DNA from: Loktanella sp. DSM 29012
GTDB lineage: Bacteria; Pseudomonadota; Alphaproteobacteria; Rhodobacterales; Rhodobacteraceae
DNA length: 64,000 nt
Reading direction: 5' to 3'
NCBI RefSeq assembly: GCF_900110705.1
Contig: NZ_FOEJ01000010.1
Location: forward strand, 1 to 64,000
The notes beneath the pieces are model-generated. The model worked only from the letters and a program-made list of their open reading frames with translations, ran no database searches and was not told where the DNA came from. Made by a program: the position numbers and the translations under genes. Of the stretch, positions 53,753 through 62,620 are shown piece after piece (position 1 is the first letter of the stretch; each line of letters opens with the position of its first letter).

Positions 53753-54445
53753 TCAGACGCAGGTCTCGGTCTCCGAGACCTGCCGCGCGAAGGCAAGGCG
53801 GTCCGCGTTTCTGCCATCCGGACCGGTCACGGCCTTGAGATATGTCTCGATCGCCGCAAAGCGGTCGGGTTTCATGCCCTCGGCTTGGACGGCATAGCGC
53901 AGTCCACCGACAATCCAGACATCCGGCGCATCGGGTCCGTCCGCAGTCCCGTCCTCCAGCCTCAGAAGCGTAAGACGACAGGCATTGCGGCCCGCATAGT
54001 GGCCGGCGATGCCACCCTCTACCTCGCGCACGGCCACGAGCGCCAATCCGGCCGGGGACAAGTCGGGAAGTGGACCGCCCCCGCTGAGGCCCGCTTCGGC
54101 GAGGGCATCATCCGAGGTCGGAAAGCTTTGCCTAAGAAAGGTCTCGTGGATCGAGGTCAAGTCTGTTCGGTCTGCCCCGGGCATCGCGAGAAATGCGACT
54201 AGGGCCAGGGTTGCCGCGATCGCTCCGCCCCAAGCGACGGGACGCACCCGGACGGTCGATCCCGCATCGGCGACGGGACGCATTCGCGCCAAGCTTTCGG
54301 ATTGGGCATGCAGCTCTGCCGCGGCGGTGGCCAGGTCCGGTTCCCGGGCCAGACGTCTGGCAAAGGCGCGGCGCTCGGCCCCCCGCAGCTCGCCGTCGAG
54401 ATAGGCGTTCAGGGTCTCCCAGTCCTTGTCGCAGGGATAAGTCAC
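53753..54445 (-). CDS. Anti-sigma factor, membrane-spanning
   Basis: 230-aa predicted anti-sigma factor. Residues about 1-70 form an ASD-like sigma-binding region (LNAYLDGELRGAERRAFARRLAREPDLATAAAEL), then one membrane helix (residues about 75-92, VAWGGAIAATLALVAFLAM) and a periplasmic C-terminal part that may sense oxidised sulfur compounds. The start is GTG 54445 overlapping the sigma stop by four bases (GTGA), showing coupling. It converges on the cytochrome gene with a 12-base gap. Confidence 0.85.
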   Translation of the reverse strand: MTYPCDKDWETLNAYLDGELRGAERRAFARRLAREPDLATAAAELHAQSESLARMRPVADAGSTVRVRPVAWGGAIAATLALVAFLAMPGADRTDLTSIHETFLRQSFPTSDDALAEAGLSGGGPLPDLSPAGLALVAVREVEGGIAGHYAGRNACRLTLLRLEDGTADGPDAPDVWIVGGLRYAVQAEGMKPDRFAAIETYLKAVTGPDGRNADRLAFARQVSETETCV

Positions 54446-54939
54446 GGTGTTCTCCGCTTGATGCTCTCGACTCCGGTGATCCGGTCGCGAAGCGCGCGGC
54501 GTGCGCGGCTGATCCGGCTCATCACCGTTCCACGCGGCACGTCGATGACGCGCGCTGCCTCGTCGTACTTGAGGCCCAGAATGTCGATCAGGGTCAAAAT
54601 TTCTCGCATCTCGCTCGATAAGGTCGCAAAGGCCGCACGGACATGCATGTCCCGCTCGTGTTTCGGATCATCTGAGATCTCACCGGATAGACGTGTCTCG
54701 CGCTCGAGATATTCCCGGCGGACGCGGCGCTTGCGCAATTCGTCGATGTTCAGGTTGCGGATCGTCCGGAACATCCAGGGTCTGAACTCGCCAAGACGCC
54801 GCGGCGGCGAGTCCGCGCGCAGGGCCCGGGCCACGGCGTCCTGCACGAGATCGTCCCCATCCTCGCGCCGATCACTGATCCAGTAGGCATAGGCTTTCAG
54901 CTCCGGCAGAAGCCGCTCGATATGCCGACGTCGGCTCAT
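54442..54939 (-). CDS. ECF sigma-70 factor
   Basis: 165-aa ECF sigma factor. Region 2 (LPELKAYAYWISDRREDGDDLVQDAVARALRA.. FRPWMFRTIRNLNID) and region 4 (FATLSSEMREILTLIDILGLKYDEAARVIDVPRGTVMSRISRARRALRD) are complete. It is co-transcribed with its anti-sigma. By context it drives the three GGGAATA-N16-CGTC promoters in the same module. No copy of the motif was seen in front of its own gene, so it may not be autoregulated. Confidence 0.9.
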   Translation of the reverse strand: MSRRRHIERLLPELKAYAYWISDRREDGDDLVQDAVARALRADSPPRRLGEFRPWMFRTIRNLNIDELRKRRVRREYLERETRLSGEISDDPKHERDMHVRAAFATLSSEMREILTLIDILGLKYDEAARVIDVPRGTVMSRISRARRALRDRITGVESIKRRTP

Positions 54940-55060
54940 CTCAGCAAGTCAGGCCACATGGTTTGAGCATCCGCGTTTACCCATGCTCATTCATAGCGTT
55001 GTGTGGTTGCCTAAGTAAAGTCGCTTCGGTCATTCGCGTCGACCGCAGCAACCAAAGAGG

Positions 55061-55105
55061 TGGGCTCTTTCCAGACCTTCGCCGCGTCTCGCCCGAACGT
55101 CCGCT
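55061..55105 (+). repeat. Dispersed intergenic repeat, copy R3
   Basis: 45 bases from TGGGCTC to CCGCT, 32 of 45 matching R2. It lies in the 370-base gap between the ECF sigma gene and the IS30 transposase gene (54940-55309), which also holds the orphan ISNCY end. Confidence 0.5.
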
Positions 55106-55185
55106 TAGCGATCCCGCAAGGCTTATCAACCCTGCGATATTTGAGGTCTCCGGGCTGCTAAGCCTTGCTACCGCCGGCGCTCTTG

Positions 55186-55216
55186 GTGACATTCCTGCTT
55201 TGCGCAGCAGGTGACA
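55186..55216 (-). mobile_element. Orphan ISNCY right-end inverted repeat
   Basis: Read on the minus strand the 31 bases begin TGTCACC and end CAGGAATGTCAC, matching the left end of ISNCY copy 1 (47551-47580) at both termini. No transposase frame lies to its left, so it is a solitary right end. Confidence 0.65.
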
Positions 55217-55251
55217 TTTCTGGATGGTTGCAACAAACCTGTAGCTGGGTG

Positions 55252-56356
55252 GATTCACAAATGAAGTGCAAGTTCTGTATCAAAACAGAGTATTGCATGG
55301 AGTTGATCAATGGGACGCACCTACTCTCACCTGAGCCTGGAAGAACGCCGCAGGATTGCCAAGTGGCGTGAAGCCAAAGTGCCGATCGCAGAGATAGCCG
55401 ATCGCCTGGGCCGCGATGCATCGACTGTCTATCGGGATCTGCGTCGCAACCACTACGATGACAAGGAACTACCCGCGTTGAACGGCTACTACGCTTTGAG
55501 CGCACAGGACATGTACGAACGCCGCCGTGCAGTACATTGCAAACTGGTCCTGCATCCCCAGGTTATGGCCGCTGTACGTGCGGGTCTGGATGCCGGGTGG
55601 TCACCGGAACAGATCGCCGGTCGGATGCGCTTGGAATGCCATAGTGTCCGCGTGAGCCACGAGACGATCTATCGCTTCGCCTACTCGAAAGGCGGTCTTG
55701 CCGAACAGTTCTACAGGCACCTGCCGGAACATCGCAAACGCCGCAGGCCACGTGGGCAACGGCGGCACAACCGCACCCATATTTTTGAGGCCCAAAGTCT
55801 GTCTTACAGGCCTGAGAGCATCGGCGAGCGCACGGAGTTCGGCTACTGGGAATGCGATCTGATGATGTTTCGCAAAGAGCATGGAAAGGTGAATGTGACA
55901 TCCTTGGTGGAACGCGTCAGCCGCTATACCGTCGTCATGCGCAATGAGGACCGCCAGTCAAAACCGATCATGGAAGCCTTAGTTAAAGGTCTGGCGACCC
56001 TGCCCGCGGATGCGCGTCAATCAATCACCTTCGATCGCGGGACAGAGTTCTCAGCTTGGCAGCAGTTAAAAGACGGGATCGGCGCAGACGCTTGGTTTTG
56101 CGATCCGCAGGCACCCTGGCAGAAAGGAACGGTCGAGAACACGAACAGCAGATTGCGCCGCTACCTTCCCAGATCGACGCCACCGACAGCGCTGACAAAT
56201 CGATATTTAAGGTCGATTTGCCATCGCCTCAATGCAACGCCGCGCAAGTGTCTCGGCTACCGGACACCAGCAGAGATCTTCGAAAGCCAGCTGATGGAAA
56301 TTCAGAACCGATTGGATTAAAATAGGATATCAGAACTGGCACTTCACCGTGAGTTC
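55252..56356 (+). mobile_element. IS30-family insertion sequence
   Basis: Bounded by imperfect inverted repeats. TGAAGTGCAAGTTCTG (55262-55277) matches the reverse complement of 56331-56346 at 15 of 16 positions. It is inserted between the orphan ISNCY end and ISNCY copy 2; outer bases are approximate. Confidence 0.8.
55310..56320 (+). CDS. IS30-family transposase
   Basis: 336-aa transposase with intact frame. N-terminal HTH (SHLSLEERRRIAKWREAKVPIAEIADRLGRDASTVYRDLRRN), then the DDE core: Asp in GYWECDLMMF, Asp in ITFDRGTEF, and Glu in WQKGTVENTNSRLRRYLPR. The GCxxY-type end LNATPRKCLGYRTPAEIF is typical for IS30. Confidence 0.94.
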   Translation: MGRTYSHLSLEERRRIAKWREAKVPIAEIADRLGRDASTVYRDLRRNHYDDKELPALNGYYALSAQDMYERRRAVHCKLVLHPQVMAAVRAGLDAGWSPEQIAGRMRLECHSVRVSHETIYRFAYSKGGLAEQFYRHLPEHRKRRRPRGQRRHNRTHIFEAQSLSYRPESIGERTEFGYWECDLMMFRKEHGKVNVTSLVERVSRYTVVMRNEDRQSKPIMEALVKGLATLPADARQSITFDRGTEFSAWQQLKDGIGADAWFCDPQAPWQKGTVENTNSRLRRYLPRSTPPTALTNRYLRSICHRLNATPRKCLGYRTPAEIFESQLMEIQNRLD

Positions 56357-56373
56357 ACATTGCAAAGTTAGAA

Positions 56374-57000
56374 TGTCCCACATCTGCAAAGTAGAAGTGT
56401 CACACTTCCCTGTTGAAGCAGGATTGGAGTGTGGCCGTGGGATTGGTGATGATGAGCGAGCGCGACTTCCACCGGGTCAAGGTGTTGGCGCAGGTCGATG
56501 ATGGACGGCTGAGCGTCCAGAACGGCGCGAACCTGTTGGGCGTGACCAGGCGGCAGATGTTTCGGTTGCTTAAAACGTATCGCACCGAGGGTGGCGCCGG
56601 CATCCGACACAAGGCGCGCGGCAAGGCACCGAACAACCAGATCCATGCCGCCAAGCGCGACTATGCCGTGGCCCCGGTCATAGAAAAGTATGAGGATTTC
56701 GGACCGACGCTGGCGGCCGAGATGCTGGCGGAACATCACGGGTTCAAGGTTTCGCGTGAGACATTGCGCAAATGGATGCAGGACGCAGGTCTGTGGTTGT
56801 CCAGTAAGCAGCGTCGGACATTCCATCAGCCCAGATCACGCCGGGAATGCTTTGGCGAGTTGATCCAGATCGACGGGGCGGATCATCGCTGGTTCGAGGA
56901 TCGCGCGGATCCCTGCACTCTGCTCGTCTTCATCGACGATGCGACCAGCATGTTGATGGAATTGCGGTTCGTTCCCTCGGAAAGCACGTTCAGCTACTGA
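56374..57000 (+). pseudogene. ISNCY copy 2, truncated transposase remnant
   Basis: Left repeat at 56374-56403 (TGTCCCACATC to AGTGTCAC), then a transposase frame from GTG 56437 that matches copy 1 over about 185 residues with roughly ten differences (for example D/G, N/K, S/A). The match stops after ESTFSY; a stop follows at 57000. The second Asp and Glu of the DDE triad are lost, so it is inactive. Sequence after the break is unrelated to copy 1, indicating a deletion or another insertion. Confidence 0.9.
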
Positions 57001-57217
57001 GCTACTCCCCATCGGCTGGACAGGATCTGGCGTAATTTAAGCTACTCTTTGCACCTGCTGATCGGGTTGCCTGAACTGGAAAGACGCGAACATTGCCGCC
57101 GTCTGACCTCGATGGGCAAATGGCCGCATCATGACAGCAGGCCGCGCAGCCAAAAATAGGGCTGTGTCTGTTTTGGCCCGCTGACGAACTATTGCGTGAT
57201 CAAAAACCTCAGCGTTC
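57001..57217. other. Junction region after truncated ISNCY
   Basis: 217 bases. GCTACTC occurs twice (57001 and 57040), which could be a mobile-element end, but I could not identify an element or a gene. Confidence 0.3.
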
Positions 57218-57889
57218 TTACGCCGCTCGGATAATCGCTGCAATCTCTTGGTAGCCACGCGCCTCGGCATGTTGCAGTGGCGTGACGCCATCGCGGTCGG
57301 GGATGGTGATGTCCGCGCCCGCCTCGACCAGCGCACGCACGGTGGCGACATGATCGGGGCCGCCGTCACCCAGAACCACGGCCTCCATCAGCGCGGTCCA
57401 GCCCAGATTGTTGACGTGGTCGAGCGGTGCGCCACCGGCGATCAGGCGGCGGACGACTTCGGCATGGCCCAGATGCGCTGCGGCAATCAGGGCAGTACCG
57501 TCATAGACGCTGGTGATAAGATCCGGTCGGTTGCCCAGACCCATCGCCAGCGAGACCATTTCGGGATCGTCCGCAACCGCTGCGATGGTCAGCACGTCAT
57601 AGACGCGGTTTTCCAGCGCGTTCATGTCGGCCCCGGTCTCAGACAGGGCGCGCAGTGCGGCCTCGTTGGAGGCGAAAGCAGCGACATGTGCGGGCGTCCG
57701 CCCCGCCTGGTCGCGTGCATCGAGGTCGGCCTCCGCATCGGCAAGCCGTAGGATGGTCTCGACATCGTTTTCATTCGCGGCACTGAAAAGGCCGTCATAG
57801 GCAGCGATCTCGGATACCGACGGAGCGGTCTGCGTCTGTGCGGCTGTCGCGAGCACGATCAGAAGAAGGCTCTGGATTATTCGAATCAT
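57218..57889 (-). CDS. Exported ankyrin-repeat protein
   Basis: 223-aa periplasmic protein. Signal peptide residues 1-19 (MIRIIQSLLLIVLATAAQT). Five or so ankyrin repeats follow: LFSAANENDVETILRLADAEADLDARD, AGRTPAHVAAFASNEAALRALSETGADMNA, TALIAAAHLGHAEVVRRLIAGGAPLDHVNNL, WTALMEAVVLG and VTPLQHAEARGYQEIAAIIRAA. GGAGG precedes ATG 57889. It lies downstream of the GlcG-like gene on the same strand and may bind a partner in the periplasm. Confidence 0.85.
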   Translation of the reverse strand: MIRIIQSLLLIVLATAAQTQTAPSVSEIAAYDGLFSAANENDVETILRLADAEADLDARDQAGRTPAHVAAFASNEAALRALSETGADMNALENRVYDVLTIAAVADDPEMVSLAMGLGNRPDLITSVYDGTALIAAAHLGHAEVVRRLIAGGAPLDHVNNLGWTALMEAVVLGDGGPDHVATVRALVEAGADITIPDRDGVTPLQHAEARGYQEIAAIIRAA

Positions 57890-57952
57890 CGTCTCGATCC
57901 TCCATCGAGCGGTCGGCCCGTGGGGGCTGACCGCAAGACACTCTTGCAGAGG

Positions 57953-58435
57953 TTACTCGGCACCGATCTCGACGAGCCCGGCACGGGCGCAGGTGGCGTC
58001 GATATCGCCCGAGGGCGCGCCGCCGACGCCGACGCCGCCGACCAGCGCGCCGCCGATACGGATTGGCAGACCGCCCGCCTGGATCACGAGCCGTCCGTCC
58101 ATGTCGCGCAGACCTTCATTGGTGGGGTTTTCGCCGATGAAACCGGCCAGACCGGCGGTGTCGCGGCCCATGCTGGCCGAGGTGAAGGCCTTGCCGGTGC
58201 TGCTGCCCACGGTGTGCGGCCCGGCATTGTCGGCGCGCAACAGAACCTTGGTCTCGCCACTGCGGGCGACGATGGCGACGCTGACGTTGTGACCCTCGGC
58301 GGCGCAGGCTTCCAGCGCGGTCCGCGCGGCGGTCTGCGCCATGTCGAGCGGCAGGTAGGGGGCCGTTGGCAGGTCCTGTGCGGCGACGGAAACGGGGGCC
58401 AGCAATGCGGCGGCCAGGGTGAGATTGCGGATCAT
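57953..58435 (-). CDS. Exported GlcG/HbpS family protein
   Basis: 160-aa protein with a signal peptide (residues 1-19, LTLAAALLAPVSVAA). The GlcG/HbpS domain shows MAQTAARTALEACAAEGHNVSVAIVARSGETKVLLRADNAGPHTVGSSTGKAFTSAS and LPIRIGGALVGGVGVGGAP. HbpS-type members bind haem or sense redox state next to two-component systems, which fits the sensor kinase pair directly upstream. ATG 58435 has AAGGAG. Confidence 0.85.
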   Translation of the reverse strand: MIRNLTLAAALLAPVSVAAQDLPTAPYLPLDMAQTAARTALEACAAEGHNVSVAIVARSGETKVLLRADNAGPHTVGSSTGKAFTSASMGRDTAGLAGFIGENPTNEGLRDMDGRLVIQAGGLPIRIGGALVGGVGVGGAPSGDIDATCARAGLVEIGAE

Positions 58436-58525
58436 GTGAGGTCTCCTTGATTTCGATGACAAGGGGAACCTACGGGCAGCCGTCGCCGTCCGGTATTCGT
58501 AGGCCTTGCAGCGATATGGGTAGTT

Positions 58526-59134
58526 CTACGGACCCGCGCCCGCGTCGAGCCAGAGCCGGGTCAGTTCCGCCGCCGAGGTCGTTCCGGCCTTGGCCCCGAT
58601 GGCCGAGCGATGGCTGTCCACGGTGCGGGGCGACAGTGACAGCGCGTCGGCGATCTGGCGTGTGGTCAGGCCCTTCGCGACCATTTCCAGAACCTCGGCT
58701 TCGCGTTCGGTCAGTTGCGTCAGTATCTGCCGCGCCTCGTTCGTCTCCGACACCTGCTGGCACCGGCTATCAAGCTCCGCGTGGCCCTTCTGGATCGCGT
58801 CGATCAAATCCTGCTCGTCCACCGGCTTCGACAGGAAGTCGATAGCCCCATTGCGAAAGGCGAGACGGCAGGCCTCGATGTCGCCATGTCCCGAAATGAT
58901 GATCGTCGGCCAGTCCACGCCTCGTTCGGTCAGTTGCTCCTGCAATTTCAACCCGGAAATTTGCGGCATCCTGATATCGAGGATCAGGCAACCCGGATCG
59001 AGCTTTTCGAGCGCGACCAGGAAACTGCCCGGTGCCCCAAAGCTGCGCACATCAAGGCCGACGGTGCGCAGAAGCAGCGACAACCCCTCGCGCACGGCAT
59101 CGTCGTCATCGACCAGATAGACTGGCAGGTTCAT
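58526..59134 (-). CDS. FixJ/StyR-type LuxR-family response regulator
   Basis: 202-aa regulator. Receiver domain residues 1-115 with acidic pocket VDDDD, phospho-acceptor Asp in LILDIRMPQISG (near 51) and Lys in FLSKPVD. The LuxR HTH is residues about 140-195 (LTEREAEVLEMVAKGLTTRQIADALSLSPRTVDSHRSAI). ATG 59134 overlaps the kinase stop by four bases. It likely controls the secreted GlcG and ankyrin genes downstream. Confidence 0.92.
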   Translation of the reverse strand: MNLPVYLVDDDDAVREGLSLLLRTVGLDVRSFGAPGSFLVALEKLDPGCLILDIRMPQISGLKLQEQLTERGVDWPTIIISGHGDIEACRLAFRNGAIDFLSKPVDEQDLIDAIQKGHAELDSRCQQVSETNEARQILTQLTEREAEVLEMVAKGLTTRQIADALSLSPRTVDSHRSAIGAKAGTTSAAELTRLWLDAGAGP

Positions 59135-60672
59135 TCAGCGGCCTCCCGTTTTTCTGCAGTTGCGCCCGGCAGCCAGAGCCGAAACACGGTTTCCCCTCGC
59201 TTTTCGACCAGCGTCAGGTCGCCGCCCATGCGGTCCGTCAATCGCTGGCAGAGCGCCAGCCCCAGCCCCGTTCCGTCAGGCTTGCCGGTCACGAAGGGCT
59301 CGAACAGCCGGTCCCGGATATTTTCGGGAACGCCCGGCCCGCTGTCGGCGATCTCGACGACGATGCCGGTTTCCATCAGGTCGCTCGTTATCCGAACCCG
59401 CCGTTCGGAACTGTCCGTCGCGGCGTCCACGGCATTGCGGGCGAGGTTAAAGACGATCTGTTCCAGCGCGATCCGGTCGAGACGCAGCACGACATCGCGG
59501 GTGGTGGAAAGATTGGTTGTCAGCTTCACGCCCTCCTTTTCGACCTCGCGCCGCAACAGAGCCTCGACATTGCCTATCGCTTCGTTGATCGGCACTTCTT
59601 CGATCCGTTCGGATTGCGGACGGGTCCAGTCGCGCAGCCGGTCGAGGATTGCAGCCGCGCGTTTGGCTTGTTCCACGACGCGCCCGAAGCTGGTTTCAGA
59701 ACCGTCGACGTCCCCCCGCCGCGCCAGATGCCGCCCCGCTTGCGCCTGCGAGAGAATGGCGGTCAGAGGCTGCGTCAGTTCGTGGGCCATGCCGCTGGCC
59801 ATCTCGCCCAGGGCATTGACGCGCGAGGCATGGGCCAGCCGCGCATCGTCCGCGCTGAGTCGCGCCTCGCGTTCGGCCCGGCGCGTGCGCACGCGCTGGC
59901 GCAGCCCGAGGACGGCCAGCAGGTAGAGCAACGTCATCGCTGCGACGACCGCCAGCACACGGCCAGGAGGCAGAAGGTCGGTCAAGCGAGGCGCAATCCC
60001 GGCGTTGAGTATCAAGGGTTGCGATATGCTGCCGAGCGCCTTGCTGAACTGCATTTCCACATCGCCCGGCCCGGTGTCGAAAAGCACCGTTCCATTCGGT
60101 AAGCTCAGGCTGCGCGCCACGGAAGATCGCGTCCAAAAATCGGCATCCGTTTCAAGCAGACGATCCGCATCGACCGTGAGCGCCAGTCCAAACCGGGCCG
60201 CATCGGTATTGGGGCTGCGCTTGACAACGAGGTAACGGTCGTTTGCCTCCGGCGCCGACCGCAGGACCAGCTCGCCCTCGGATGCTTCCGCGCTTGCAAC
60301 AATCGTTTCGGCCAGTGCATCGGGCAGGCCGGGCCGCGTCGTGACGTAACGGACGGGACGGTCCAGCGGCACGAGATCGACGGCCACGATCCGGGGATAG
60401 AACCTCTGGATAGTCGCCGCGACGTCAAGGAACAAGTCCTGCCTCTCGGCCTCTCCGGCCACGGCGAGTGCCGAGAGCGACGTCAGATGCGCATCGTGCT
60501 GATCCGCCCGCTGCGAGGCCAAGCGGTGTAGGATCGCGGCCTCGGTCTGCAATTCCGAGAAGAGACGCTGACGTTCGAGGGCGGCCATGACGACCATGGT
60601 CACGACGAGAAGTCCGAGCCACCCGAAAAGGACTATCGACCGTCCTGCACCCTGCAATCGTTTCACGCTCAA
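59131..60672 (-). CDS. Sensor histidine kinase (DctB-like architecture)
   Basis: 513-aa membrane kinase. Helix 1 at residues about 12-32 and helix 2 at about 232-252 bracket a 200-residue periplasmic sensor with a PAS/CHASE-like fold. The H box is MASGMAHELTQPLTAILSQ (His near 292), N box FNLARNAVDAA, G1 IADSGPGVP and G2 GTGLGLALCQ. The start is TTG 60672, supported by AAGGAAG with six-base spacing. Operon with the FixJ-type regulator. Confidence 0.9.
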   Translation of the reverse strand: MSVKRLQGAGRSIVLFGWLGLLVVTMVVMAALERQRLFSELQTEAAILHRLASQRADQHDAHLTSLSALAVAGEAERQDLFLDVAATIQRFYPRIVAVDLVPLDRPVRYVTTRPGLPDALAETIVASAEASEGELVLRSAPEANDRYLVVKRSPNTDAARFGLALTVDADRLLETDADFWTRSSVARSLSLPNGTVLFDTGPGDVEMQFSKALGSISQPLILNAGIAPRLTDLLPPGRVLAVVAAMTLLYLLAVLGLRQRVRTRRAEREARLSADDARLAHASRVNALGEMASGMAHELTQPLTAILSQAQAGRHLARRGDVDGSETSFGRVVEQAKRAAAILDRLRDWTRPQSERIEEVPINEAIGNVEALLRREVEKEGVKLTTNLSTTRDVVLRLDRIALEQIVFNLARNAVDAATDSSERRVRITSDLMETGIVVEIADSGPGVPENIRDRLFEPFVTGKPDGTGLGLALCQRLTDRMGGDLTLVEKRGETVFRLWLPGATAEKREAAE

Positions 60673-60939
60673 TTTGTACTTCCTTGTTCCACAAGGGCAA
60701 ATATATCCGAATATTACTGCTGCTGCATTGCAAAAGGCTCGTTGTCACAACCTATCCAATTTCACGTCGCAACACCGCTTCAACGAAAGCTGCCCTTCGT
60801 ACACAATGCAGCATTGGTCGAAACGGGCTCACTGCCGACCTTGGAGGCATTGCAGCATCTTGTGCTATGCTGGCTTGATCAACGTCGGGTTGTCGATGTG
60901 GGTGGGCGTGGCGGATTTGAGGACCAGTCATGCAAACAC

Positions 60940-61486
60940 CAAACTTACCTGCCATGCGGGCGCTTCGCCCCGCCTGGAACAATGGGCGCATCGTCGGTCA
61001 GAAGCGACCTCTCAAACTGAAACACGTCTGGGCGATAAGGGTTCGACTTGAACTGGCCGATACCAAGCTGCATGCCGTCACCGATGTGCGTGGGCGGCCC
61101 ATACGGTTCTTTATGACGGCTGGTCAGGTCAGCGACTACACTGGAGCGAGGGCATTACTGAGCAGTCTTCCGACCGCGGACTGGCTCCTGGGGGACCGGG
61201 GATATGACGCGGATTGGTTCCGCGAAGGCCTTATAGACAAGAAGATAACGCCCTGCATCCCCGGTCGAAAGTCACGCGACAAGCCCGTCAAATACCCCTC
61301 TCGGGACATTGCTGCGCAATACCCTGCCGGGCAGCGGACCAGCGCCGCTACCAAAAGCGCAACCGAATCGAAATCATGTTCGGACGTCTAAAGGACTGGC
61401 GGCGCGTCGCCACGCGCTATGACCGAAGCCCCAAGGTCTTCCTTTCTGCCATCGCTCTCGCCGCAACCGTAATCTTTTGGTTATGA
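60940..61486 (+). pseudogene. IS5-family transposase remnant, 5' truncated and frameshifted
   Basis: Pieces of an IS5-type DDE transposase in more than one frame. TKLHAVTDVRGRPIRFFMTAGQVSDYTGARALL.. LLGDRGYDADWFREGLIDKKITPCIPGRKS lies in the frame ending 61391; NRIEIMFGRLKDWRRVATRYDRSPKVFLSAIALAATVIFWL continues in another frame to 61486. The N-terminal half is missing. The downstream GAGTCCAGAGCCTAG resembles an IS5 right end. In intact members some of these splits are programmed, but here the truncation makes it inactive. Confidence 0.85.
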
Positions 61487-61637
61487 GTCCAGAGCCTAGG
61501 CAGCGGGAGCCAGAAACTAAAATTTATTCTGCCTGCATCAAATTCATACTTTTCATGGCGCCACTCTGACAGGGAGGTCTTGGCTGGTTTGAAGATCGTT
61601 CTTCACCAAGCGAACCGCCGATCATTGGAGCAGACAT

Positions 61638-61811
61638 TCAACTTTGAGGATTACGCTGTAGCCAATCATCGATCATTCTTCTGATTTGCTCTGGTCGCGT
61701 CGGCGGATCGCTTTCTTTTCGCCGCGCTAAATCGATCTGATCAATTGTTTCTTGTGACAGTCTTACGTTGATTGACATTGTATCTAATTTCGGTCGGCCC
61801 ATCTTTGCCAC
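61638..61811 (-). CDS. Small ribbon-helix-helix-like DNA-binding protein
   Basis: 57-aa protein (MGRPKLDTMSINVRLSQETIDQIDLARRKESDPPTRPEQIRRMIDDWL after a VAK lead). The strand-helix-helix pattern and the GRPK start fit CopG/Arc-type repressors. GTG 61811 was chosen because AAGGAG lies six bases upstream; an internal ATG at 61802 has no site at proper spacing. Divergent from the next gene, which it could regulate. Confidence 0.7.
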   Translation of the reverse strand: MAKMGRPKLDTMSINVRLSQETIDQIDLARRKESDPPTRPEQIRRMIDDWLQRNPQS

Positions 61812-61917
61812 AAATATCTCCTTGACTAAATGGTACCAGTGAACCATATTGTTCGCATGGGTAGAGAGTGGTCGCTCTCACACCCATGCTAACCACAACG
61901 ATCCTATGGAGATCATC

Positions 61918-62520
61918 ATGGATAACACCGTTCCTACCACGCCATTTGGCGTGTCTCAAACCCCGAATGAAGCGCTGGATTTGTCTGTGGCGAACGCCGC
62001 TGGCCTTTTGGCGTTTGATCGCTGCGTGGCGCTGACGCGCGCTGCGATCGCGGCGGAGGCCTGCGCGGATGCGGCCAATCAGGATCCCGCACTGGCGGGT
62101 TGCGACCAGGCCGCTGCCGATGCCTGGGCGATGGCCGACGAAGCGCTCTGGCAGTTCCGCTCCGACAGGTCTGTGACCCTGTGTGACGTGAAGTATGCGG
62201 CTTGGGTGCTTCTGCTGATGCTCGAAGATGACGGACAAGGCCTCGACACCTTGGCGCAGCGTGCGCAAAGTCTGCGGTATCGGGCCAAGAAGTTCGCCCG
62301 CAGCCCTCTGACCGTCGAGCAGGTCTCAGCACCGCGCATGGTCGTGGCCGCCAATCTGGTCGATGAGATCATCGCGACTGCTCAAGAAGACCATGTTGCA
62401 ATCGAGGCGATACGCACAACGCCGGTTGTGAGCACCGATCTTGGTCTGTCATCGCCCCGTGATCCGCGATGCGAAGAGGTCGAAGAGATCGACGAGGATT
62501 TGGACGTCAGTCCCGTCTGA
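61918..62520 (+). CDS. Hypothetical alanine-rich protein
   Basis: 200-aa protein I do not recognise. It is alanine-rich and helical in the middle (LLAFDRCVALTRAAIAAEACADAANQ; AADAWAMADEALWQF; AAWVLLLMLEDDGQGLDTLAQRAQSLRY), with an acidic tail (CEEVEEIDEDLDVSPV). No signal peptide. ATG 61918 has GGAG upstream. It is 100 bases ahead of the GIY-YIG gene on the same strand, likely co-transcribed accessory plasmid content. Confidence 0.65.
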   Translation: MDNTVPTTPFGVSQTPNEALDLSVANAAGLLAFDRCVALTRAAIAAEACADAANQDPALAGCDQAAADAWAMADEALWQFRSDRSVTLCDVKYAAWVLLLMLEDDGQGLDTLAQRAQSLRYRAKKFARSPLTVEQVSAPRMVVAANLVDEIIATAQEDHVAIEAIRTTPVVSTDLGLSSPRDPRCEEVEEIDEDLDVSPV

Positions 62521-62620
62521 CCTGCCCCCATCCCGATCTGAGCGACTGCGGCATCCGCGCTTTCGGATGCCGCCGGTCCGCCTTTGCCTGCAGTTCATCC
62601 CCATTCAGGAGGTGCGTTCC

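Noticed and set aside
57037-57369. Short minus-strand frame after the truncated ISNCY
   Set aside because: It overlaps the ankyrin gene end and has no recognisable motif or ribosome site.
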